Assembly (NCBI GenBank): GCA_020636745.1
Contig: JACJXH010000010.1
Span: 62,001-126,000 of the forward strand
Direction of reading: 5' to 3'
Source of the DNA: Lentimicrobiaceae bacterium
Lineage (GTDB): Bacteria; Bacteroidota; Bacteroidia; Bacteroidales; Lentimicrobiaceae
Length of the DNA stretch: 64,000 bases
Each line of letters starts with the position of its first letter. The first letter of the stretch is position 1. Below, one piece after another: positions 1 through 5,976 of this stretch. A program made the translations under genes and the position numbers. The notes below the pieces were generated by a model. That model was not told the origin of the DNA. It saw only the letters and a program-made list of their open reading frames with translations, and searched no databases.

Positions 1-620
1 AGTGGGTACCACCACAGTATTTTGGTTCCGATGATACTACATTTTATACTGCGTATGGCCGGCCTACGTTTGCCTTCAGGAATCCTGACAGTATATTTTT
101 TACAGGTACCAAGCGACAAATAGCCTCTTTCTTTCCACAAAATCCCAATTGGTTGATAGCGGGTGCTTTGGACTCTACTTTACAACCATATTTTATTAAT
201 TATTATGGAGGCGATGCCTATTATCATGCCAACTCCATGCTGCTTACTTCGGATGGGGGGTATTTGATACTTGCCGACCGCTATGATAAAAACACCCAAG
301 ACGATGAATATGATGTGTTTTTCCTGAAACTTGATAAAGATGGATTGATAACCGGGAGTGAACATCAAACTTTATGTCCACAAAAAGTTTGCGTTATAAA
401 CCCCAATCCTTTTAATGATAATTTACAGATTGATCTGTTTATTGAAAAGGCCAGGTTATCAATTACCGATGTTTCAGGAAGAGAAGCAGCAAATATTTCG
501 CTTTCAAAGGGAAACAACAAAATAAACACAATTTCTTTCCCGGGTGGAATATATTTTGCCCGGATAATCTCAAACAAACAACAAATGCTTCAAACAGAAA
601 AACTAATTAAAATCAAATGA
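1..620 (+). CDS. Secreted protein with T9SS C-terminal sorting domain (5' end outside window)
   Basis: The frame is open from base 3 to the stop at 618-620, so this is the 3' part of a longer gene; an internal TTG at 153 is not a credible start. The last ~75 residues have the type A T9SS sorting domain pattern: NPNPFNDNL near the start of the domain, LSITDVSGRE in the middle, and a FPGGIYFARI strand before a basic end (KLIKIK). Such domains send proteins through the type IX secretion system to the cell surface. The preceding residues (SDGGYLILADRYD) resemble beta-propeller or delta-60-type repeats often found in these cargo proteins, but the functional domain lies off-window. The next small ORF begins 1 base after the stop. 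Confidence 0.8.
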   Translation, partial: WVPPQYFGSDDTTFYTAYGRPTFAFRNPDSIFFTGTKRQIASFFPQNPNWLIAGALDSTLQPYFINYYGGDAYYHANSMLLTSDGGYLILADRYDKNTQDDEYDVFFLKLDKDGLITGSEHQTLCPQKVCVINPNPFNDNLQIDLFIEKARLSITDVSGREAANISLSKGNNKINTISFPGGIYFARIISNKQQMLQTEKLIKIK

Positions 621-621
621 T

Positions 622-771
622 ATGAGAAAATTATTTACGCTGGTTACTATGATTTTCAGCTTGTCAATAATCGTAAATTTTTCAAACGCCCAATGTATTA
701 AAACTTCGTGCAATGGTTCATCCAACACAGGCACCCCTGCTGCCGCGCGATTGTATCGCGTGGTTAATTAA
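622..771 (+). pseudogene. Signal-peptide stub truncated by a REP-like element
   Basis: ATG at 622 starts a 49-codon ORF with a good signal peptide (basic MRK, hydrophobic core TLVTMIFSLSIIV, cleavage after NFSNA) followed by a Cys-containing stretch (CIKTSCNGSS). After residue 38 the reading frame runs into the REP-like element at 734, which encodes PAAARLYRVVN and then the stop TAA at 769-771. The frame is the same as that of the RHS core fragment that starts just after (817-2097), so the two may be remains of one larger secreted RHS protein whose middle was lost. This is inference from frame and position; the stub could also be translated as a small exported peptide. Confidence 0.55.
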
Positions 772-777
772 AAGTTA
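734..777 (+). repeat. REP-like palindromic element, copy 1
   Basis: The element carries the hairpin CGCGAT-TGT-ATCGCG preceded by CCCCTGCTGC. It matches the copy at 4477-4520 at every position except one (A versus G at the end of the GGTTA-GTT segment), and its reverse complement is recognisable at 4842-4876. Short GC-rich palindromes in this arrangement next to a RAYT gene are typical of REP elements. It ends the upstream stub ORF with an in-frame TAA. Confidence 0.75.
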
Positions 778-816
778 TTTCATACATTTATCCTGTATTA
801 CTTTTTGGATTCTGCC

Positions 817-2097
817 ATGAGTCGCAACTATAAATTTTATATCCCGCTTTTCGACCGCGGCTTCACCGGCCATGTTAAGCAGCCGTTTGGTTTGCGTATT
901 TCAGCAAACCAATTACGGATGCTAATCCCGCAGAGGAACGAATGCGGGAAAATGTTGGATGTATTTGGTTTGATTAATATGTTGAGCAACGCGAAATCCC
1001 GCAGCGAAGCGTTAGCGGGAAATGGCAGAATGTACGACCCGGTATTGGGCCGTATGCTTTCGCCGGATAATTATGTTTCCCTGCCGGAGCATACACAAGG
1101 TTACAACCGTTACACTTATGCCTTGAATAATCCGCTTATTATAACTGATCCCAGTGGTGATAATCCTGTTTTATTGTTTATTGCATTTGCGGGTGTTTTA
1201 AACGGGGCTATGTCAGCGCAAAATGGAAATGGGTTTTTGCAGGGTTTTGCCATAGGTACTGCAACAGCTGCTTTGAGCTATGGTGTTGGAGCGGTAATTT
1301 CTGCACCAGGCACGGGATTCATTTCAGGAATGATTGGTAATGGAGTATCTGCAGCAGTTAGTGGAATGGCTACATATGGAATTAATTCAATTGTTACAGG
1401 ACAACAATTTAACTGGAAAGGTTGGGCACTAAATGTTGGTATGTCAATGGCAATGGGGGGGATATCTAAGGGTTTTGATGCAAAATCGAAAGGGTTAGAT
1501 TTTTGGACTGGACGCGGTATAGTTGAATTGAAAGGATATATCCCAAATTATCAAGGTTCTGAAACTGGTATTAACACTAATGAAGAATTATATGAATACA
1601 CGAAAAGCAACTTCCAAGGTTCAGAAGATTATGTAGAATGTACCACAATCGGTAATAGTAATAATGAATTACCTTCAAAGTATTTGGTTGACAGCGAAGG
1701 CTCTATTTATACAAGTCGAATTGAGAATGGAAAAACTGTCGATTATTATATTGCTGGGTTAACTGAGGTCGGTCATAGACATAAAGCCTCCATTTGGTTA
1801 TCTAGGAATGTTGTAAATTATACTGGCGACTTGGTTCCTGTTTTAGGTCATGAAGTTATTCATGCATATCATGGTTTTTTTGGTTTTACTGCAACTTATG
1901 GAATAAATGCAACTGAATATTTTGCACATCGTTATACTACTTTAACGTTGGGTAATTCACAAACTTACTTTGAGAATAGTATGAAACTGATGTATAGTGA
2001 TTTCTTTTTTGATGTGCGTAAAATAGCGCCCTATCATTATGGAATTAACTATATTTATCCTAAATGGGTGCCTAAAAGAATATCCAATGGATGGTAA
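817..2097 (+). CDS. RHS-core fragment with C-terminal zincin-like toxin tip
   Basis: Starts could be TTG 805 or ATG 817; the frame is open from 772. The N-terminus is an RHS repeat-associated core: LFDRGFTGH, LDVFGLINM, then NGRMYDPVLGRMLSPDNYV and YTYALNNPLIITDPSG. Two short segments absent from normal RHS cores interrupt it (encoded at 874-954 and 982-1020). After the core comes a Gly/Ala-rich hydrophobic linker (residues ~120-220) shared with the second tip at 2943-3932, then a variable domain with HEVIHAYH and, about 18 residues further on, NATEYFAHR. HExxH plus a downstream Glu is the zinc-metallopeptidase (zincin) pattern. In polymorphic toxins the region after the core is the effector. 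The YD-repeat shell is missing, so this is an orphan tip; whether it is expressed is uncertain. Confidence 0.7.
   Translation: MSRNYKFYIPLFDRGFTGHVKQPFGLRISANQLRMLIPQRNECGKMLDVFGLINMLSNAKSRSEALAGNGRMYDPVLGRMLSPDNYVSLPEHTQGYNRYTYALNNPLIITDPSGDNPVLLFIAFAGVLNGAMSAQNGNGFLQGFAIGTATAALSYGVGAVISAPGTGFISGMIGNGVSAAVSGMATYGINSIVTGQQFNWKGWALNVGMSMAMGGISKGFDAKSKGLDFWTGRGIVELKGYIPNYQGSETGINTNEELYEYTKSNFQGSEDYVECTTIGNSNNELPSKYLVDSEGSIYTSRIENGKTVDYYIAGLTEVGHRHKASIWLSRNVVNYTGDLVPVLGHEVIHAYHGFFGFTATYGINATEYFAHRYTTLTLGNSQTYFENSMKLMYSDFFFDVRKIAPYHYGINYIYPKWVPKRISNGW
883..949. repeat. Two hairpins inserted in frame in the RHS core
   Basis: Hairpin one has arms CCGTTTGGTTTGC (883-895) and GCAAACCAATTACGG (904-918), complementary except for a two-base bulge. 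Hairpin two has arms TCCCGC (926-931) and GCGGGA (944-949). Together they occupy the segment between the codons for GFTGH and LDVFGLINM, which are adjacent or nearly so in ordinary RHS cores. The insertion keeps the frame open. Confidence 0.6.
997..1020. repeat. Palindromic element inserted between FGLINM and NGRMYDP
   Basis: Arms TCCCGC (997-1002) and GCGGGA (1015-1020) enclose AGCGAAGCGTTA. The flanks (AAATCCCGCAG and GCGGGAAATG) resemble those of the palindrome at 926-949, so the two look like members of one repeat family. It encodes residues SRSEALAG inside the otherwise conserved core motif GLINMNGRMYDP, without a frameshift. Confidence 0.6.
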
Positions 2098-2129
2098 AAA
2101 CGAGTAGATAAAGCCAAAAATAATTACAA

Positions 2130-2195
2130 ATGAAACCCACATATGCTTTAGACACAAACATGTATGAAAATTATTTTCATACATATGGGTTTCAT
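2130..2195. repeat. Nested inverted repeat after the first toxin tip
   Basis: Outer arms ATGAAACCCACATATG (2130-2145) and CATATGGGTTTCAT (2182-2195) enclose an inner, almost perfect palindrome with arms ATGTATGAAAAT and ATTTTCATACAT (2160-2184). It starts about 30 bases after the stop of the toxin-tip ORF. It may act as a transcription terminator for either strand or be a palindromic mobile repeat; no clear U-tract follows the outer stem on the plus strand. Confidence 0.5.
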
Positions 2196-2224
2196 CAGAC
2201 CATTTTAATTAAATTTTTTTGCAG

Positions 2225-2851
2225 ATGAAAATAAAAGTTTTGTTTTTAATTCTACTGATGAGCTTAAGTGTTAAACTTAAAGCACAATATGGTTATTATT
2301 ATAATAAGGATTTGAGTGTTGGGATAGATATTATTTCGTCAATTTATTTTATGCAAATTTTTAATACAGAAATGTTTGCACGAAATGACAAGATGATGAT
2401 AGATTCTCTGCTCTCAAGAGACAATAAATTATATAATCATCCAACCCTTTCAGATGTATTACATGTACCCATGAAAGGAACTCTCATATCAGGCGGAATT
2501 AGCATAGAAAAAGATATTATTTCTTTTAAAGATATTACATCTAATATGGAAATATCATCTTTCATAATGATTGATTCGTTAACGATAAAGTTAAGTTTCT
2601 CTACATTCAAGACTTTTTCTGACAGAAAAGATTCATTATATTTCCATAAAATAGTTTCATATTTTAAACCAAATCCTAATGATTTTATTCCTAGTGTATC
2701 TTGGAAGTATTCCTATTTAGATGAAATAATACAAGATACTTGTCATAATAAAAATTGGTACTTTTTTGATGGGAATCACAATCTGATTAAAATAATTCCT
2801 GATACAGTATTAATTCATCCCTTTTCAAATAAAAAGGATAAAAATAATTGA
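2225..2851 (+). CDS. Secreted or periplasmic protein of unknown function, possible immunity protein
   Basis: I chose ATG 2225 (two codons after a TTG at 2219) because it gives a compact signal peptide: MKIKVLFLILLMSLSVKLKA, with cleavage before QYGYYY. The mature part is about 188 residues, rich in Ile, Ser and Asp, with no motif I recognise; a KPNPNDFIP segment and a C-terminal basic tail (KKDKNN) are visible. The gene sits directly behind the zincin-like RHS tip and before the second RHS tip. In polymorphic toxin loci this is the usual place of the cognate immunity gene, and a periplasmic location would suit protection from an exported peptidase. That role is inference from position only. 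The A/T-rich base use is like that of the toxin tips and lower in GC than the respiratory genes. Confidence 0.55.
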   Translation: MKIKVLFLILLMSLSVKLKAQYGYYYNKDLSVGIDIISSIYFMQIFNTEMFARNDKMMIDSLLSRDNKLYNHPTLSDVLHVPMKGTLISGGISIEKDIISFKDITSNMEISSFIMIDSLTIKLSFSTFKTFSDRKDSLYFHKIVSYFKPNPNDFIPSVSWKYSYLDEIIQDTCHNKNWYFFDGNHNLIKIIPDTVLIHPFSNKKDKNN

Positions 2852-2942
2852 ATTATTACTTAACCATCCGGTAAACTGGATATTCTCTACCACCAAAGGT
2901 TTCCTGATCTTGCCCGAGCAGAAATTGGTAGAGTTGGTTTAG

Positions 2943-3932
2943 GTACGAATACAGATAATTGGCAAAACATACAACAACATCTCCCAAACTACCCACACCC
3001 GAATTACCTCAGATCGTATTTTTAATTACTTTTACACCTACGATGAAAAAGGCAACCCCGATGAATATACCTTTCCATCTGATTATACCATTAAAAACGA
3101 GTACAAAACCGGTAACGGAGCTTTGCAGAACGTGAAAGAAAAACAAAGCGGTAGAATAATCTATGCACCCGGCAGTTTCAATGCACGTGGGCAGATGCTT
3201 CAATATGCCTTATCAATAGCAGGGATTCATACCGCTATTGCAGGTGGAATAACTTATGGAGCAGATGCATTAATAAATAATTCTGCTTTTAACTGGAAAG
3301 CGTATGGCATGAATATAGCCACTTCTATGGCTATGGCGGGGTTAAGCTATCAAAAACCTGGGGCTCAACATACAAATTATTCTCTTGCTGATATAGAAGC
3401 TGGCGGGATAACTGATCCGAGAAGAGGGTATGGGATGAGGTTTGGTGATCCGCCTGGCTATGTAAAGGTGTCTAGTGAAGAAGGCTTGATAAAGTATAAT
3501 ATTCCTGGGGCTGAAATTGTTAGTACTTCAATTAAAAATGAAGGCATGTCGTTAATAGATATTGCAAATACCTTTTTCGGTGCTGTACAATCACCTTTTT
3601 TTGTGATGCAAAATGTTGCTAATATTCCTGGTGGTGACAAAGTTGTATCAAATTCATTTGGGAGGTTTTCTAATTTTATAGGTAATGCTTCATTTGTGTC
3701 TAATGCGGGTTATTACTACTTTTCTGATGGAAAGTTTTCAATTGGTGACGGAGCAAGAGTAGTGTCAAATTTAGCGTACAATACGCCCTATGTTGGAAAA
3801 GTTTATATGGCTGTTGACATTGGCTTTGGAATTGATGGTTATTCATTAACTGATCGTTTTGGCGATTGGATTGATTATCATTTGGGTGATTATCGCGATG
3901 TTGATGGAAGGTTTTTTATACAAAAACGGTAA
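2943..3932 (+). CDS. Second orphan RHS tip, no clear start codon
   Basis: The frame is open from just after a TAG at 2940-2942 to the TAA at 3930-3932. It begins with a YD-repeat segment (TSDRIFNYFYTYDEKGNPDEY) that resembles the fragment at 4356-4514, then reaches QSGRIIYAPGSFNARGQM. From there the linker AIAGGITYGADALI-FNWKAYGMNIATSMAMAGLS parallels AVSGMATYGINSIV-FNWKGWALNVGMSMAMGGIS of the first tip, so both are linkers of related RHS proteins. The last ~190 residues (GDPPGYVKVSSEEG ... DRFGDWIDYHLGDYRDVDG) are unique and would be the effector; I do not recognise the fold. The only early starts in frame are TTG codons (for example 3123), and the RHS core is absent, so this is probably a displaced cassette rather than a complete gene. 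Confidence 0.6.
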   Translation, partial: VRIQIIGKTYNNISQTTHTRITSDRIFNYFYTYDEKGNPDEYTFPSDYTIKNEYKTGNGALQNVKEKQSGRIIYAPGSFNARGQMLQYALSIAGIHTAIAGGITYGADALINNSAFNWKAYGMNIATSMAMAGLSYQKPGAQHTNYSLADIEAGGITDPRRGYGMRFGDPPGYVKVSSEEGLIKYNIPGAEIVSTSIKNEGMSLIDIANTFFGAVQSPFFVMQNVANIPGGDKVVSNSFGRFSNFIGNASFVSNAGYYYFSDGKFSIGDGARVVSNLAYNTPYVGKVYMAVDIGFGIDGYSLTDRFGDWIDYHLGDYRDVDGRFFIQKR

Positions 3933-4351
3933 TGAAAAAAATATTTTCAAGGTTGATGTGCCTTTACGATTACATGTATTATCGATTAACGAAATGGTTT
4001 AAAAAGTTTTATCCTGAAAAACATATGCCAAGGCAAGGTGTTGCACTTGTATCGCTCTTGCAGTTTTTTGTTCTGTTTGATATTTTTGGCAACTTCTATC
4101 TGGCTTTTTACTCTGCATCTGAGAGAAATTCCTCATTGAAATTTATATCAATTATTCTGGTGGTATTTGTATTGATTATAACAGCGTTCAACGATTATAA
4201 GTATAAAAGCAAATACAAAGAATACGAAGAGCGCTGGGCCAATCTGGATGAAAAGAAGAAAGATCAGTTAGACATAATTGTGCTTTTATTAGCGATAATA
4301 CCATTTATTTACTTGCCTATTTTGACCAACGTGTTTGATTTTACGAAATAA
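3932..4351 (+). CDS. Small membrane protein overlapping the RHS tip, probable immunity protein
   Basis: The ATG at 3932 shares one base with the TAA of the second RHS tip (TAATG), so the two are translationally coupled. The 139-residue product has a basic N-terminus, a hydrophobic segment at ~41-62 (LVSLLQFFVLFDIFGNFYL), a second at ~70-87 (FISIILVVFVLIITAF), a charged cytoplasmic loop (KYKSKYKEYEERWANLDEKKKDQ) and a third hydrophobic segment at ~113-132 (IIVLLLAIIPFIYLPIL). No known family is evident. Membrane proteins tightly coupled to the 3' end of a toxin tip are commonly immunity proteins against membrane-acting or periplasmic toxins; that is the working inference here. Confidence 0.6.
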   Translation: MKKIFSRLMCLYDYMYYRLTKWFKKFYPEKHMPRQGVALVSLLQFFVLFDIFGNFYLAFYSASERNSSLKFISIILVVFVLIITAFNDYKYKSKYKEYEERWANLDEKKKDQLDIIVLLLAIIPFIYLPILTNVFDFTK

Positions 4352-4355
4352 TAAT

Positions 4356-4514
4356 AAAGTTGCCTGTGAAATTGAAAATAGCTTTGCCAAACACACCTGC
4401 CTTACCTCCGACCGAAATTTTAATTATATATACACTTACGATTCCCAAGGCAACCCCGAAGAATATACCTACCCACCCCCTGCTGCCGCGCGATTGTATC
4501 GCGTGGTTAGTTAA
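4356..4514 (+). pseudogene. RHS YD-repeat fragment cut by a REP-like element
   Basis: Read in the frame of base 4356, the segment encodes KVACEIENSFAKHTCLTSDR and then NFNYIYTYDSQGNPEEYTYP, clearly homologous to the start of the second tip (TSDRIFNYFYTYDEKGNPDEY). After YTYPP the frame enters REP copy 2 and continues as PAAARLYRVVS to a TAA at 4512-4514. No start codon or downstream tip remains. Confidence 0.65.
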
Positions 4515-4520
4515 AAGTTG
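4477..4520 (+). repeat. REP-like palindromic element, copy 2
   Basis: Near-identical to 734-777, with the same CGCGAT-TGT-ATCGCG hairpin. It lies immediately 5' of the RAYT remnant and in opposite orientation to copy 3 at its 3' end. It ends an RHS reading frame with the same PAAARLYRVV peptide and stop as copy 1. Confidence 0.75.
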
Positions 4521-4533
4521 TTTTTCCTTCAAA

Positions 4534-4884
4534 CGGTTTACCAGCAAGGCAATCGCAAAGGCAATAATTGCAAATCCGAAAGAAAGCCGGAAAGAGTTTA
4601 TACCAGAACTATTTAGAAAGGCAGGAAATAGCTCATCGAATGTGAATCAATATAATTACTGGAGACATGACAATCATCCGGTAGAATTGTGGAGCAACAA
4701 AGTAATTAACAAAAAAATTGATTACATACATAAGAACCCGGTTGATGCAGGATTGGTATTCAGGGCAGAAGATTACGTATATGGCAGCGCTGCTGATGAT
4801 GCAGGTGAAAAAGGTATGTTAACGATATCATTATTGTTAAGTAATGCCACGCGATGCAATCGCACGGCAGCGGAGGCTTGTTGA
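4534..4884 (+). pseudogene. C-terminal remnant of a REP-associated tyrosine transposase (RAYT, IS200-like)
   Basis: The encoded ~115 residues match the C-terminal half of Bacteroidota RAYT/Y1 transposases: RFTSKAIAKAI, PKESRKEFI, YNYWRHDNHPVELWS, the hallmark KIDYIHKNPVDAGLV, and AEDYVYGSAADDAGEKGML. The N-terminal half with the HUH metal site is absent; in its place an unrelated frame runs back over the RHS fragment to 4360. The final residues (NATRCNRTAAEAC) and the stop come from REP copy 3. RAYTs are thought to mobilise REP elements; this copy cannot be active itself. Its two flanking REP copies point inward/outward in inverted orientation, as in REP-RAYT units. Confidence 0.75.
4842..4876 (-). 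repeat. REP-like palindromic element, copy 3 (inverted)
   Basis: The reverse complement reads CCTCCGCTGCCGTGCGATTG followed by CATCGCGTGGCATTA, the same element as at 734 and 4477 with compensating changes in the loop (GCGAT-TGC-ATCGC). Base-pairing is kept although several bases differ. It closes the RAYT remnant on its 3' side. Confidence 0.7.
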
Positions 4885-5203
4885 TTTTACTGTGACTCCC
4901 CAAAGTATAGACACAACATTTGGGGTACAGTTCATAAAGGGGCTTTTTTATTTGTAAACTTTTGATGGTATTTATTTACTTTTAAAAAGAGAGGAGCGAA
5001 GTTTCTCTCTTTTTTTATGGGTATTTATACTCATCATTCTGATGGCTAAATGTTTCAAAAAGTGGTATTTAAACGAATTGATTGGGCCGTTTAGACAGTG
5101 TAATTTTGTACCATAAGATAAGATCCGGCGATCTCATTGTTGAGGATGTTCAAAAGGTCTGCCATCAATCTTTTGCACAATTATCACGGAAACTCAAACC
5201 ACC
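4885..5203. other. 319-base intergenic stretch with an inverted repeat and a terminator-like hairpin
   Basis: CCCCAAA (4898-4904) pairs with TTTGGGG (4919-4925) over a 14-base spacer; this resembles an insertion-sequence end but no transposase goes with it. At 4986-5016 AAAGAGAG pairs with CTCTCTTT followed by a run of T, which is a plausible Rho-independent terminator for the RHS/RAYT zone on the plus strand. No credible ORF is seen. Confidence 0.4.
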
Positions 5204-5782
5204 ATGAAGAATTTTATCATTATTGTAAGTTTGTTAATTCCATCTGTAATTGGTATCGCCCAGCCTCATAAATCAGGGGTTGAAAAAAGCCCGGGTATGA
5301 TGATGGGTTTGGATAGTACCCTGATAAAAATGGAATATGCCAGATTTAACAATTACAGTGCTTCGGAATACTGGGAACGTATTTATTCGCCTGATAGGCT
5401 TATTTACTATTGTGTTAAATCAGATAATAAAAACCAGCTGAACGTGGCTCATATTTATGAGTTTGACCAGGATGGCCTTAATCATAAGTATACTACCATT
5501 GCCACTCAGGAAAAAATAAAATACGCCTGCGATTACCTGAACCAGATAGCTTTAAACAATAAATACATCTACGAATATAAAGGCGTAAACAGCAACAACC
5601 AGGGGGTGTGGGTGTCGAGTAAAAGAATAAAAGATTTTTCGGATTGTAATTGTGGCAATGTCATGGTTACTGTTACAGCGAATATTTCTGCAACAGGAGC
5701 TGAACAGTTGATTAGCAACTGCCCGGTGAAACCAGGGAAATCCGGAGAACTTCTTTCCATTGTTTATTCACCTTTGAATTGA
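5204..5782 (+). CDS. Secreted protein of unknown function
   Basis: The 192-residue product begins with a signal peptide (MKNFIIIVSLLIPSVIGIA, cleavage before QPHKSG). The mature part has no motif I recognise; it contains a CDYLNQ segment and a CNCGN pair near residue 147 that could bind a metal or form disulfides. Base composition is more like the host genes than the RHS tips are. It has its own terminator at 5850-5875 and probably its own promoter, so it looks monocistronic. The C-terminus (SCPVKPGKSGELLSIVYSPLN-like) lacks a T9SS sorting domain. Function unknown. Confidence 0.65.
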   Translation: MKNFIIIVSLLIPSVIGIAQPHKSGVEKSPGMMMGLDSTLIKMEYARFNNYSASEYWERIYSPDRLIYYCVKSDNKNQLNVAHIYEFDQDGLNHKYTTIATQEKIKYACDYLNQIALNNKYIYEYKGVNSNNQGVWVSSKRIKDFSDCNCGNVMVTVTANISATGAEQLISNCPVKPGKSGELLSIVYSPLN

Positions 5783-5849
5783 ACGAAAACAAATGTTTAT
5801 GGCCGGGGGGCTAAATAATTATGATTTTAATTTTTAGGGTTTAAAGCGG

Positions 5850-5875
5850 CGGGGTCTTTTGATCCCGTTTTTTTT
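5850..5875 (+). terminator. Rho-independent terminator
   Basis: CGGGGTC (5850-5856), a TTTT loop, GATCCCG (5861-5867) and eight T form a canonical terminator after the gene ending at 5782. Confidence 0.8.
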
Positions 5876-5976
5876 GCTGTTGCATTCATTAGTCATTATG
5901 GCAGACATTAGTATATCAATCAAACATTTACAGTGTGTGGTTGTTTAAAACTCAAACTGAACTTAAACTGATTTAT

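Noticed and set aside
3000..4470. Similar AAAGGCAACCCC segments at ~3046 and ~4448 as a mobile repeat
   Set aside because: They are homologous YD-repeat coding sequence (EKGNPDEY and SQGNPEEY) rather than a transposed element.
4360..4533. N-terminal part of the 4360-4884 frame as a transposase
   Set aside because: It is the RHS fragment and REP read in the wrong frame; RAYT similarity begins only near 4534.
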